A DNA stretch of 64,000 nt from Pseudomonas sp. RIT-PI-AD (GTDB lineage: Bacteria; Pseudomonadota; Gammaproteobacteria; Pseudomonadales; Pseudomonadaceae): the NCBI RefSeq assembly GCF_025642785.1, contig NZ_JANZKU010000005.1, positions 1 to 64,000 of the forward strand, given 5' to 3'. Shown here one piece after another: positions 8,843 to 17,478 of this stretch; the first letter of the stretch is position 1, and each line of letters opens with the position of its first letter. The notes under the pieces were generated by a model, which was given only the letters and a program-made list of their open reading frames with translations, searched no databases and was not told the DNA's origin. The position numbers and the translations under genes were made by a program.

Positions 8843-9975
8843 CAGCCCATCTCCATGCAGAACAGCGCCGCCAGGGCATCCAGCAGGATCACTACGAAGA
8901 TCGACTTCACCACGCTGGAGGTGGTGTGCTCGCCCACGGATTGCGCGCTGCCGCTGACCTTGAAACCCTCCAGGCAGCCGATCACCGCGATCAGGAAGGC
9001 GAACAACGGCGCCTTGGCCAAGCCGACGAAGAAGTGCCGGACCTCGACGTCGCTGTGCAGGATGCCGAGGAACATGCCCGGCGAGATGTCCAGGGACAGC
9101 GCACAGACCGTCAGCCCGCCGAGGATGCCGCTGAGCATGGCGACGAAGGTGAGGATCGGCAGCGCCACCAGCAGCGCCAGCAAGCGCGGCAGCACCAGCA
9201 GCTCCACCGGGTCCAGGCCGAGGGTACGGATGGCGTCGACTTCCTCGTTGGCGCGCATCGAGCCGATCTGCGCGGTGAAGGCGCTGGCGGTGCGCCCGGC
9301 GATCAGGATCGCCGCGAGCAGCACGCCGAATTCGCGAAGAAAGGCGAAGGCCACCAGGTTCACCGTGAAGATGCTCGCGCCGAAGCTCTGCAACACCGTC
9401 GCGCCGAGAAAGGACACCACGGCGCCGACCATGAAGGTCAGCAGGGCGACGATGGGCAGGGCGTCCAGGCCGGTCTGTTCGAGGTGGGCGACCACCGAGG
9501 TGAGGCGCCAACGGCGCGGGCGGAGCAGGCTGGCCAGCAGGGTCTGCAGGGTCAGGCCGATGAAGCCGAGCAGCTCCACGGCGCCTTTCCACACCTCGGT
9601 CATGGCCACGCCGATGTGTTCGAGCAGCGCGAAGCGGCTGTCCGGGTGCTCGTGCGCGCCGGCTGGCGGGGGCTCGTGCAGGGCCTGGGTGACCATGCGC
9701 AACAACGCGGTCTTCTTCGGCGGCAGCCGGTCCAGCGCCAGCGCCCGGCGTTCGCCGAGCAGGCGCACCAGCAGGGCGGCGCCGGCGGTGTCGAGGCGGC
9801 CGAGTGCCTCCAGGTCGACTTCGCTGTCCTCCGGCAAGCCCCCGGCCAGGGCGGCGACCTCGGCCTCCAGGCGCACATAGTGTTCCAGCACCCAGTCGCC
9901 GCTGACGAGCAGCCGGTCCGCTCCCTCGGCGCGGAGCAGTTGTAGACTGGCGGGCGGGTTGGGCGAGCGGGCCAT
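8839..9975 (-). CDS. MlaE-type permease with an N-terminal STAS-like domain
   Basis: A 378-aa inner-membrane permease of the MCE lipid transporter. The C-terminal two-thirds is a typical MlaE domain with about five to six membrane helices and the conserved segment FGVLLAAILIAGRTASAFTAQIGSM, followed by the EEVDA coupling motif that meets the ATPase. The first about 100 residues are soluble and STAS-like (LRAEGADRLLVSGDW...DLEALGRLDTAGAALLVRLL), so the job of a separate MlaB protein is fused into the permease here. ATG 9975 is preferred; weaker in-frame starts exist at 10038-10047. It is the first gene of the operon. Confidence 0.86.
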   Translation of the reverse strand: MARSPNPPASLQLLRAEGADRLLVSGDWVLEHYVRLEAEVAALAGGLPEDSEVDLEALGRLDTAGAALLVRLLGERRALALDRLPPKKTALLRMVTQALHEPPPAGAHEHPDSRFALLEHIGVAMTEVWKGAVELLGFIGLTLQTLLASLLRPRRWRLTSVVAHLEQTGLDALPIVALLTFMVGAVVSFLGATVLQSFGASIFTVNLVAFAFLREFGVLLAAILIAGRTASAFTAQIGSMRANEEVDAIRTLGLDPVELLVLPRLLALLVALPILTFVAMLSGILGGLTVCALSLDISPGMFLGILHSDVEVRHFFVGLAKAPLFAFLIAVIGCLEGFKVSGSAQSVGEHTTSSVVKSIFVVILLDALAALFCMEMGW

Positions 9976-10068
9976 GGCGTTCCGGATCGAGGAGGGACGA
10001 TGGGACGCTTCCGGGTAGGGAAGCCGCGAGTGGGCCATCATGCCCAAAATAGACGCTTCGTTCTAGTT

Positions 10069-10084
10069 TTCGCCTGGAGGCGAA
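10069..10084. promoter_or_regulatory. Palindrome overlapping the TetR gene's ribosome-binding site
   Basis: TTCGCCT and AGGCGAA form perfect 7-bp arms around GG, ending 9 nt before the TetR start and running into its GAAGGTGA ribosome-binding site. The position between divergent genes suits an autoregulatory TetR operator; an RNA hairpin masking the ribosome-binding site is the alternative. Confidence 0.5.
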
Positions 10085-10093
10085 GGTGACCGG

Positions 10094-10765
10094 ATGAGTA
10101 AGAAGGATCTCCCGGCAGGGCAAGCCGAACGTGCCGATCCGGCGCGCTGCGCCCAGCGCCCGCCGCGCCAGGCCCGCGGGCTCAGCCGGGTCGAGGCGGT
10201 GCTGGACGCGGCCGCCGAGTTGCTGGCCCGCGAAGGCCTGGCCGGGGTGACCATGCACAGCGTAGCCAAGGGCGCCGGCGCTTCCATCGGCTCCCTCTAC
10301 CATTTCTTCGCCGACCGCGACGGGCTGCTGCGCGCGCTGGCCGACCGCCACGAGCGGGCGCTCGCGGCGATCACCGCGGAACTGGCGCGGGTCCCCGGGG
10401 AGGAATGGCGGGCCCAGGACGCCGCCGGCTGGGTCGAGCGGCTGCTGACGCCTTACTTCCGCTACATCGAGTACAACCCCACGCTGTTGCAGATGGGCCG
10501 CGGCAGCCCCGACCAGACGCTGATGTTCCCGCATATCGAGGCGGGTTTCCGGGCGTTGCTCGACACCGTGCTGGCGGTGCGCCTGCCCACCGTCGATGCA
10601 CAGCGGCGCCAGGTCTATGCATTGGCGCTGACCGCGATCCCCAAGGGCATCCTGCAACTGGCGATGGATTTCCCGTCGCCCACCCGCGAGGCGCTGATGG
10701 CCCAGGCCCGTCAGGCGGCGCTGGCCTACGTCAGGGCGATCGAGTCCGAACCCGGTCACCCTTGA
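10094..10765 (+). CDS. TetR-family transcriptional regulator
   Basis: A 223-aa TetR-type repressor. An N-terminal basic tail of about 30 residues precedes the DNA-binding helices, AVLDAAAELLAREGLAGVTMHSVAKGAGASIGSLYHFFADRDGLLRAL (about 35-80). The C-terminal ligand domain is about 140 residues. ATG 10094 has GAAGGTGA at close spacing. The gene is divergent from the MCE lipid-transport operon with only about 120 bp between starts, so it probably controls that operon and itself through the palindrome at 10069-10084. The ligand is unknown; lipids or fatty acyl compounds are an inference from context. Confidence 0.85.
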   Translation: MSKKDLPAGQAERADPARCAQRPPRQARGLSRVEAVLDAAAELLAREGLAGVTMHSVAKGAGASIGSLYHFFADRDGLLRALADRHERALAAITAELARVPGEEWRAQDAAGWVERLLTPYFRYIEYNPTLLQMGRGSPDQTLMFPHIEAGFRALLDTVLAVRLPTVDAQRRQVYALALTAIPKGILQLAMDFPSPTREALMAQARQAALAYVRAIESEPGHP

Positions 10766-11077
10766 CGGGAGGCCATGGCCGCCATCCGGGCATGGCGCGG
10801 CATGAGCGGCGTCCACCCGGCGTGCGAGTCGACATCCGCGGCCCCGAGCCCTGGATGCCCGGAACGAACGGCCGCTAAGCCCGCACCCCTCCTGGGATCG
10901 ACGCAGGCGGCGCCTCTCGCGGAGAACGGCCGACGGCGCCGGACCTTCGCCTGCCGGCCTTGCCGCTCGACGCGATGCTCGCGTTCCGACCCTGGCGAGC
11001 GTCGGGCCGCGGGTTCCCGAGCGGCGGCGCGACGCATACACTCGCCGGCTGTTTCTTCGCCCTTGGCTGGACCGATC
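10766..11077. other. 312-bp intergenic stretch, no gene seen
   Basis: This stretch separates the TetR and LysR genes. CCGGGCAT near the left end and ATGCCCGG about 60 bp later are short inverted repeats. TACACT at 11037-11042 could be a -10 element for the LysR gene, but no matching -35 stands out. No reading frame here looks coding. Confidence 0.4.
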
Positions 11078-11974
11078 ATGGACTGGGACAACCTGCGCTT
11101 CTTTCTCGAACTGTCGCGCGCCGGCAAGCTGACCGCCGCGGCGCGGCGCCTGGGCGTCGACCACACCACGGTGGCGCGTCGGGTACAGGCGCTGGAGAAG
11201 AAGCTCGACCGGCAACTGTTCATCCGCACCAAGGCGGGCTACCGCCTCTCCGAGGCGGGTCGCGTCCTGCTGGTGCAGGCCGAGGCCATGGAAAGCGCGG
11301 TGATGTCCATCGAGCAGGCCAGCAGCAGCGCCGACACCCTGTCCGGCCAGGTGCGCATCGGCGCCACCGAGGGCTACGGCACGGTGATGCTGGCCGGCCA
11401 GTTGGCGAACCTGACCCAACGCTACCCGCACCTGGGCGTGGACCTGCTGGCGGTGCCGCGCACGGTGCGCCTGGCGCGCCATGAGGCGGACATCGTGATC
11501 ACCCTGGAACGCCCGGAGCGCGGTCCTTATCTGATCACCAAGCTGACCGACTACGTGCTGCGCCTCTATGCCTCGGAAACCTACCTGGAGGCCCATCCGC
11601 CGATCCGCAGCGGTGAGGACCTGCGCGAGCACGTGTTCGTCAGTTACATCGAGGACCTGCTGTACAGCAAGGAGCTGCTTTATCTGGACGAGATCGCCCG
11701 GCCGCGGCAGAGCGCATTGCGCAGCACCAGCATCCTCGCCCAGCAGGAGGCGGTGGCGGCGGGCGCTGGCCTGGCGATCCTGCCGGCGTTCGCCGCCTGC
11801 AAGGAACCGCGCCTGCGCGAAGTGCTGGTGGACCAGATCGAGTTCGTCCGCACCTTTTGGATGCTGATGCCCACCGAGCACAAGGAAATCGCACGGATGC
11901 GCGTCTGCTGGGACTTCCTTCGGGAAGTGGCCGCGCGCAACCAGGACGTCATGCTCGGTCGGGCAGGGCGCTGA
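11078..11974 (+). CDS. LysR-family transcriptional regulator next to valine-catabolism genes
   Basis: A 298-aa LysR-type regulator. The winged helix-turn-helix is at residues 1-60 (FFLELSRAGKLTAAARRLGVDHTTVARRVQALEKKL), followed by the linker helix and a periplasmic-binding-like effector domain. HTTVARRV is typical of the subgroup found beside mmsA genes in pseudomonads. The gene faces the mmsA-mmsB-hydrolase-acdH operon tail to tail and shares its terminator, so it lies at the far end of the operon it may control. The start is the ATG at the domain's first residue; the ribosome-binding site is weak. Confidence 0.85.
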   Translation: MDWDNLRFFLELSRAGKLTAAARRLGVDHTTVARRVQALEKKLDRQLFIRTKAGYRLSEAGRVLLVQAEAMESAVMSIEQASSSADTLSGQVRIGATEGYGTVMLAGQLANLTQRYPHLGVDLLAVPRTVRLARHEADIVITLERPERGPYLITKLTDYVLRLYASETYLEAHPPIRSGEDLREHVFVSYIEDLLYSKELLYLDEIARPRQSALRSTSILAQQEAVAAGAGLAILPAFAACKEPRLREVLVDQIEFVRTFWMLMPTEHKEIARMRVCWDFLREVAARNQDVMLGRAGR

Positions 11975-11978
11975 ACCT

Positions 11979-12000
11979 AAGGCCGCCCGGGGGCGGCCTT
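11979..12000. terminator. Bidirectional terminator hairpin
   Basis: AAGGCCGCCC and GGGCGGCCTT are perfect 10-bp arms around GG. The hairpin lies between the stop codons of the convergent LysR gene (11974) and acyl-CoA dehydrogenase gene (12007). The A/T ends give short T-runs on both strands, so it can serve both transcripts. Confidence 0.8.
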
Positions 12001-12006
12001 CGCGCG

Positions 12007-13158
12007 TTACAGCGGGTAGTCGCGCAGTTCGCGGGCGATCAGCAGGCGCTGGATCTCGCTGGAGCCCTCGTAGATCTGGGTGATCCGCGCGTCGCGGTAG
12101 TATTTCTCCACCGGGTAGTCCTCCAGGTAGCCATAGCCGCCGTGGATTTGCAGCGCCTTGGAGCACACCCACTCGGCCATTTCCGAGGCGAACAGCTTGG
12201 CTTGCGAGGCCTCCGACAGGCACGGCTGGCCGGCGCTGCGCAGGCGCGCGGCATGCAGGATCAGCAGGCGCGCGGCGTTGAGCCGGGTATGCATGTCGGC
12301 GAGCATGTTGGCCACGCTCTGGTGCTCCTGGATCGGCTTGCCGAACTGGACCCGCTCGCGGGCATAACCCAGCGCGGCTTCGAAGGCCGCGCGGGCGATG
12401 CCCAGGGCCTGGGCGGCGATGCCGATGCGCCCGCCTTCCAGGTTCGACAAGGCAATGGCCAGGCCCTTGCCGCGCGGGCCGAGCAGGTTGGCCTCGGGAA
12501 TCCGGCAGCCTTCCAGGGTGATCGCGCAGGTATCCGAGGCCTTGATGCCCATCTTGTGTTCGGAGCGATCCACCACGAAGCCGGGGGTGTCGGTGGGCAC
12601 CAGGAAGGCCGAGAGGCCTTTCTTGCCCAGCTCCGGGTCGGTGACGGCAAAGACGATGGCGAGCTGCGCACGCTTGCCGTTGCTGACGAACTGCTTGGCG
12701 CCGTCGAGCACCCACTCGCCGTTTTCCAGCACCGCGCGGGTGCGCAGGTTATGGGCTTCCGAGCCGGCCTGGGGCTCGGTGAGGCAGAAGCACCCGATGA
12801 CCTTGCCGGCTGCCAGGTCGGGCAGCCAGGCGCGTTTCTGCTCGTCGCTGCCGTACTTGAGGATGGGGGCGCAGCCGACCGAGCTGTGGATGCTCATCAA
12901 GGCGCCGAGGGCGCCGTCGCCGGCTGAGATTTCCTCCACCGCCAAGGCATAGGCCACGTAGTCCAAGTAGGTGCCGCCCCATTCTTCCGGCACCACCATG
13001 CCGAGCAGGCCGAGTTCGCCCAGGTGGGCGACGGTGGCGTCGTCGATCCAGCCGGCCTTCTCCCAGGCCTGGGCCTTGGGCGCGACCTCGGCGCGGGCGA
13101 AGTCGCGCGCCATGTCGCGGATCATGCGTTGTTCTTCGCTCAGTTCGATGTCGTGCAT
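12007..13158 (-). CDS. Acyl-CoA dehydrogenase, probably isobutyryl-CoA dehydrogenase
   Basis: A 383-aa flavin acyl-CoA dehydrogenase. The FAD/acyl-binding signature [16 protein letters not shown] falls about residues 125-140, and the catalytic-base region is [18 protein letters not shown] near the C-terminus, with the Glu of YEG in the short/branched-chain enzyme position. Company with mmsA, mmsB and a 3-hydroxyisobutyryl-CoA hydrolase points to oxidation of isobutyryl-CoA to methacrylyl-CoA in valine breakdown; a 2-methylbutyryl-CoA preference cannot be excluded. AAGGAAAC precedes the ATG. It is the last gene of the operon, 25 bp after the hydrolase gene. Confidence 0.87.
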   Translation of the reverse strand: MHDIELSEEQRMIRDMARDFARAEVAPKAQAWEKAGWIDDATVAHLGELGLLGMVVPEEWGGTYLDYVAYALAVEEISAGDGALGALMSIHSSVGCAPILKYGSDEQKRAWLPDLAAGKVIGCFCLTEPQAGSEAHNLRTRAVLENGEWVLDGAKQFVSNGKRAQLAIVFAVTDPELGKKGLSAFLVPTDTPGFVVDRSEHKMGIKASDTCAITLEGCRIPEANLLGPRGKGLAIALSNLEGGRIGIAAQALGIARAAFEAALGYARERVQFGKPIQEHQSVANMLADMHTRLNAARLLILHAARLRSAGQPCLSEASQAKLFASEMAEWVCSKALQIHGGYGYLEDYPVEKYYRDARITQIYEGSSEIQRLLIARELRDYPL

Positions 13159-13183
13159 CGCTGTTTCCTTGAAAAAAAGGGGC

Positions 13184-14242
13184 TCAGAAACCGGCGAAGA
13201 ACGCCTGGACCCGCGCGGGCGTCACCTCGGCCAGGGTCGGCGGGTTCCAGCGCGGTCGCTTGTCCTTGTCGATGATCAGGGCGCGCACGCCCTCCATGAT
13301 GTCGCCTTGGTCGAACCACTGCCGGTCCAGATGGGTTTCCAGGCGGAAGCAGTCGGCCAGCGACAGCGAGCGGCCGCGGCGCAGCAGTTCGTGGGTGACG
13401 GACAGGGCCAGGGGCGAGCGCTGGTCCAGCAGCACGAGGGTCTCCGTGGCCCAGCCGCGCAGCTCGGGATCGGTCTCCGCCTGCAGCGACGCGCGTATCT
13501 CGGCGACGCCAGGTTGGCCGAAGTGGCGGTCGATGGCGCCCTGCAGGGCTTCCAGGCGTGCGTCCGGAAGGCGCGTGACGGCCATTTCCCGCAGCAGATC
13601 CTGCAGGCTGTCGAGCGGCGCGCGCTGCCAGTCGAGGGCGTCCAGGCGCGCCTCCAGGGCGGCGAAGTCGGCGCTGGGCAGGTGATGGTCCGCCAGCCCC
13701 GCATAGAGCGCGTCGGCGGCGCCGAGCTGGAGGCCGGTCAGGCCCAGGTAGACGCCCAGGTGCCCCGGCAGGCGCGGCAGGAAGTAGCTGCCGCCGACGT
13801 CGGGGAAATAGCCGATGCCGGTTTCCGGCATGCCCATCCTGACCCGGTCGCCGACCACCCGCAGGGTGGCGCCCTGGACCAGGCCCATGCCACCGCCGAG
13901 GACGAAGCCGTCCATCAGCGCCAGGACCGGCTTGGCGTAGGCGTGGATGTATTGATCGAGGGCGTATTCCTCCGCGAAGAACACCAGGTGGTCGTCGCGG
14001 CCGGCCTTGTGGCTGTCGTACAGCGAGCGGATGTCGCCGCCGGCGCAGAAGGCCTTTTCCCCGGCGCCGCGCAGGACCACGGCGAGCACCTGGGGATCGT
14101 CGGCCCAGGCTTTCAACTGGCGGTGCAGCAACCGCACCATCTCCAGGGTCAGGGCGTTCAGCCCGGCGGGGCGCTGCAGGGTGAGGTAGCCGACGCGATG
14201 GCGCAGCTCGGCGCCGATCGGCGCTTCGTCCACGGCGCTCAT
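13184..14242 (-). CDS. 3-hydroxyisobutyryl-CoA hydrolase (enoyl-CoA hydratase superfamily)
   Basis: A 352-aa crotonase-fold enzyme. The oxyanion-hole segment [11 protein letters not shown] is about residues 65-75, the second oxyanion element is [10 protein letters not shown], and the [22 protein letters not shown] block carries the Glu and Asp characteristic of 3-hydroxyisobutyryl-CoA hydrolase rather than ordinary hydratases. The C-terminal extension beyond about 260 residues also matches the hydrolase subgroup. It should free 3-hydroxyisobutyrate from its CoA ester, feeding MmsB. The start overlaps the mmsB stop (ATGA). A separate methacrylyl-CoA hydratase gene is not present in this cluster. 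Confidence 0.85.
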   Translation of the reverse strand: MSAVDEAPIGAELRHRVGYLTLQRPAGLNALTLEMVRLLHRQLKAWADDPQVLAVVLRGAGEKAFCAGGDIRSLYDSHKAGRDDHLVFFAEEYALDQYIHAYAKPVLALMDGFVLGGGMGLVQGATLRVVGDRVRMGMPETGIGYFPDVGGSYFLPRLPGHLGVYLGLTGLQLGAADALYAGLADHHLPSADFAALEARLDALDWQRAPLDSLQDLLREMAVTRLPDARLEALQGAIDRHFGQPGVAEIRASLQAETDPELRGWATETLVLLDQRSPLALSVTHELLRRGRSLSLADCFRLETHLDRQWFDQGDIMEGVRALIIDKDKRPRWNPPTLAEVTPARVQAFFAGF

Positions 14243-15135
14243 GGGCGATCGCCCTGGCGGTACAGCTCGATGATCGCGGAGAAGTCCAGGCCGCCGTTGC
14301 CCTGCTGGCTGAAGGATTGATAGAGCTGCTGGGCCAGGGCGCCGAGGATCACCGGCTGGCGTACCTGGCGGGCCGCTTCGCTGGCCAGGCCGAGGTCCTT
14401 GAGCATCAGGTCGGTGCCGAAGCCGCCGCTGTAGCCGCGGGACGCCGGAGCGTTCTCCAGCACGCCGGGGAAGGGGTTGTTGACCTCCGAGCTCCAGCAA
14501 CGCCCGCTGGACGAGTTGATGATGCCGGCCAGTACCTTGGCGTCGATGCCCAGGGCCACGCCCAGGGACATGGCCTCGGCCACGCCGATCATGGAGATGC
14601 CCAGCAGCATGTTGTTGGCCACTTTCGCCACCTGGCCGTTGCCGGCATCGCCGCAGTGGACGATGTTCTTGCCCATGGCGGCGAGGATCGGCTGGGCCCG
14701 TTCGAAGTCGGCCTTGGCGCCGCCGACCATGAAGGTCAGGGTGCCGGCGGCGGCGCCGAGGGTGCCCCCGGATACCGGGGCGTCGAGCATCGGGTTGCCC
14801 CGGGCGGCGGCCGCCTTGGCGACTTCGCGGGCGCTCAGCGGGTCGATGGTGGAGGAGTCGATCAGCAGCACGCCGGCCGGCAGCCCGGCGAGCAGGCCGT
14901 CCTCGCCCAGGTAGACCTGCTTCACGTGGGCGGCGGCGGGCAGCATGGTGATGATGACTTCCACCTCGGCCTTGGCGATGGCCGCCACCGAGCCGGCGTC
15001 GCGGGCGCCAGCGCTCACCAGGGCGGCGACGGCGGGGGCGGAGAGATCGAACACGCTGACTTCGTGGCCCGCCTTGAGCAGGTTCTGGGCCATCGGGCCG
15101 CCCATGTTGCCCAGTCCGAGGAATCCGATATGCAT
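14239..15135 (-). CDS. mmsB: 3-hydroxyisobutyrate dehydrogenase
   Basis: A 298-aa beta-hydroxyacid dehydrogenase oxidising 3-hydroxyisobutyrate to methylmalonate semialdehyde with NAD+. The N-terminal Rossmann motif GFLGLGNMGGPMA is at residues 4-16, the substrate-binding DAPVSGGTLGA is about 118-128, and the catalytic Lys is in GQVAKVANNM about 168-177. A ribosome-binding site (AAGGACAAGG) precedes the ATG. It lies 100 bp downstream of mmsA and overlaps the hydrolase gene by 4 nt. Confidence 0.93.
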   Translation of the reverse strand: MHIGFLGLGNMGGPMAQNLLKAGHEVSVFDLSAPAVAALVSAGARDAGSVAAIAKAEVEVIITMLPAAAHVKQVYLGEDGLLAGLPAGVLLIDSSTIDPLSAREVAKAAAARGNPMLDAPVSGGTLGAAAGTLTFMVGGAKADFERAQPILAAMGKNIVHCGDAGNGQVAKVANNMLLGISMIGVAEAMSLGVALGIDAKVLAGIINSSSGRCWSSEVNNPFPGVLENAPASRGYSGGFGTDLMLKDLGLASEAARQVRQPVILGALAQQLYQSFSQQGNGGLDFSAIIELYRQGDRP

Positions 15136-15235
15136 GGCCTTGTCCTTCTTGTTCTGTTGGCGTGCGGGCCGCGGGTGGGCCGCGCCGCGCGAGGGAATGG
15201 GTCGGCGCCCGCCGTCGCCGGCGGGCGCCGGGAGG

Positions 15236-16747
15236 TCATTTCAGGGTGATGGTGGTGTTCACCGCGCCGCCCACATCGTTCTCGTCGAACCAGCGCTGGG
15301 TGACGGTCTTGGTCTGGGTATAGAACAGCACCACTTGCTTGCCGTAGGGGCCGAGGTCGCCCAGCTTGGAGGCGCGCGAGCCGGAGAAGGAGAAGATCGG
15401 CACCGGCACCGGGATGGGCACGTTGATGCCGACCTGGCCGACGTCGATCTCTTCCTGGAAGTGCCGGGCCGCCGCGCCGGAGCGGGTGAAGATGGCGGTG
15501 CCGTTGCCGTTCGGGTTGGCATTGATCAGCTCGATGGCCTCGTCCAGGGTCGCGGCCTGCAGCACGCACAGCACCGGGCCGAAGATTTCTTCGCGGTAGA
15601 TGGTCATCTCCGGCGTGACCTTGGAGAAGATGGTCGGGCCGATGAAGTTGCCCTTGGCGTAGCCCTGCACCTGCGGATCGCGGCCGTCCAGCACCAGTTC
15701 GGCGCCTTCCTCGAGCCCCTTGGCGATCAGCCCGCCGATGCGATCCAGCGCCGCGCAGGACACCACCGGGCCGACGTCGGTGCCGGCTTCCACGCCGGCG
15801 TTGACCTTGAGCGTCTTGGCCTTTTCCACCAGCTCGGGCAGCCAGGCCTGGGCTTCGCCCACCAGGATCACCACCGGCAACGCCATGCAGCGCTGGCCCG
15901 CCGCGCCGAAGGAGGCGCCGAGCAGGTTGTTCAGGGTCTGCTGCTTGTGGGCGTCCGGCAGGACGATGGCGTGGTTCTTCGCGCCCATCATGCATTGGGC
16001 GCGCTTGCCGTTCTGGGTGGCGCGGTTGTAGACGTGGGTGCCGACCTTGGTCGAACCGACGAAGGACACCGCCTTGATGTCGGGGTGGTCGCAGATCAGG
16101 TTGACCGCCTCGGCGCCGCCATGGATGACGTTGAGCACGCCCGGCGGGATGCCGGCCTCCATGGCCAGCTCGACCAGGCGCATGGTCACCATCGGGTCCT
16201 GCTCGGACGGCTTGAGCACGAAGGTGTTGCCGGTGGCGATGGCCATCGGGAACATCCACAGCGGGATCATCGCCGGGAAGTTGAACGGGGTGATGCCGGC
16301 GCACACGCCCAGCGGCTGCATCAGCGTGTAGGTGTCGACGCCGCTGGCGACGTTGTTGGCCAGTTCGCCCAGTTGCAGGGTGCCGATCCCGGCGGCGTGC
16401 TCCACCACCTCCAGGCCGCGGAACACGTCGCCCTCGGCATCCGGCAGGGTCTTGCCCTGCTCGGCGGTGAGAATCGCGGCCAGTTCCTTGAAGTTTTCCC
16501 GGATCAGTTGCTGGTACTTGAGGAAGATCCGCGCGCGGGTGCCGATGGGCGTCTTGCGCCAGGTCTTGAAGGCGTCCTTGGCGCTGGCGACGGCGGCGTT
16601 CATTTCCTCCGCGGTGGCGAAGGGCACGCGGGCGAGGACTTCCTGGGTGGCCGGGTTGACCACGTCGCGCCACTGCGTGGTCTTGGATTCGATCAATTCG
16701 CCACCGATCAGCAACTTGACGGTGGGGATGGCGTTCGCGTGGGGCAT
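15236..16747 (-). CDS. mmsA: Methylmalonate-semialdehyde dehydrogenase (CoA-acylating)
   Basis: A 503-aa aldehyde dehydrogenase superfamily enzyme converting methylmalonate semialdehyde with NAD+ and CoA to propionyl-CoA, the last step of distal valine catabolism. The cofactor motif [13 protein letters not shown] begins about residue 228 and the nucleophilic Cys is in [11 protein letters not shown] about 280-290. The general-base Glu of hydrolytic aldehyde dehydrogenases is replaced in the usual MmsA manner ([14 protein letters not shown]). First gene of the operon; ATG 16747 fits the family N-terminus. The preceding 200 bp contain repeats that may be regulatory. Confidence 0.94.
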   Translation of the reverse strand: MPHANAIPTVKLLIGGELIESKTTQWRDVVNPATQEVLARVPFATAEEMNAAVASAKDAFKTWRKTPIGTRARIFLKYQQLIRENFKELAAILTAEQGKTLPDAEGDVFRGLEVVEHAAGIGTLQLGELANNVASGVDTYTLMQPLGVCAGITPFNFPAMIPLWMFPMAIATGNTFVLKPSEQDPMVTMRLVELAMEAGIPPGVLNVIHGGAEAVNLICDHPDIKAVSFVGSTKVGTHVYNRATQNGKRAQCMMGAKNHAIVLPDAHKQQTLNNLLGASFGAAGQRCMALPVVILVGEAQAWLPELVEKAKTLKVNAGVEAGTDVGPVVSCAALDRIGGLIAKGLEEGAELVLDGRDPQVQGYAKGNFIGPTIFSKVTPEMTIYREEIFGPVLCVLQAATLDEAIELINANPNGNGTAIFTRSGAAARHFQEEIDVGQVGINVPIPVPVPIFSFSGSRASKLGDLGPYGKQVVLFYTQTKTVTQRWFDENDVGGAVNTTITLK

Positions 16748-16815
16748 GGCGGGGCCTGCTCGATTGTTGTTGTAGGGGCTGCGTCCAGGGCAGCGATCGG
16801 GACGATCCTAGCAAT

Positions 16816-16860
16816 GCAAATTTGCTTTGATCAATGCGGCTTTGCGCATAGCGGCTCTGC
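16816..16860. promoter_or_regulatory. Repeats in the mmsA promoter region
   Basis: GCAAATTTGC (16816-16825) is a perfect 10-bp palindrome. GCGGCTTTGC (16836-16845) and GCGGCTCTGC (16851-16860) are direct repeats 15 bp apart differing at one base. They lie 69-113 bp upstream of mmsA in a locally AT-richer patch, where an activator of the valine operon would be expected to bind. Confidence 0.4.
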
Positions 16861-16950
16861 ATTAATCCACAGGAGCCTGCTCGACCCGACTCCATCTCTT
16901 TGCGGACGACCCAGGCGGGGCCATCGGATCGCCGCCCGGCGGCGCCGGGC

Positions 16951-17290
16951 TCAGCCGACGGCGTCGGCCAACAGGCGCTCGGTGAGGAACGCGGCGAACA
17001 CCCGCAGCCTGGGCAACGCGGGGCGGCTGCCGGGCCAACGCACGGAAAACCTTCTTTCGACCTCGTGGCGCTCGTCCGGCACCTTCAGCAGGGTGCCGTC
17101 GCGCAGTTGCCGGCGGATAGCGCAGTCCGGCAGGCAGGCGAACCCAGACCCTCCGTCGCGGCGCAGATCAGCGCTTCCACGTGGGTGAAGGTCAGGTTGC
17201 CGGGAATCTGCCAAGGCGTCGCCCTCGCATTCGCGCAGGCGCCATGCCTGGAGCTGGCCGCCGCTGGGGAGGCCTCCCGCGGCGACGGAA
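16951..17290 (-). pseudogene. Truncated, frameshifted LysR-family regulator
   Basis: This is the C-terminal half of a LysR effector domain. One frame gives GGQLQAWRLRECEGDALA. A second frame (17207 down to about 17143) gives IPGNLTFTHVEALICAATEG. The first frame then resumes with FACLPDCAIRRQLRDGTLL and continues to the stop at 16951. One base is effectively inserted near 17208 and one deleted near 17142, so the shifts compensate and garble about 20 residues. No N-terminal helix-turn-helix is found before the next gene at 17479, so the 5' half is gone. The remnant lies upstream of mmsA on the same strand. The endpoint at 17290 is approximate. Confidence 0.75.
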
Positions 17291-17478
17291 GTCGTGGAAG
17301 GCAGGTGCGAGGCGAACATCGGGCGAGGGCACGCCGTTTTGCGCGCTGGATGAGCCTGCCGAGCCGGTTCTACGAAGTGCCGGCGAGCGCGGCCGCCCGA
17401 GCCGGCCCGTCCCTGGGCGCGTCGACGCCCGTGGTCGCCGCCACACGCCGCCGCCACACGCCGCCGGCCCGCCGGCGT

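Noticed and set aside
8842-12715. An open frame continuing far upstream of the ABC ATPase gene on the minus strand, giving a would-be giant protein
   Set aside because: The extension runs antisense or out of frame through the permease, TetR, LysR and acyl-CoA dehydrogenase genes and has no domain; only the last 264 residues are real.
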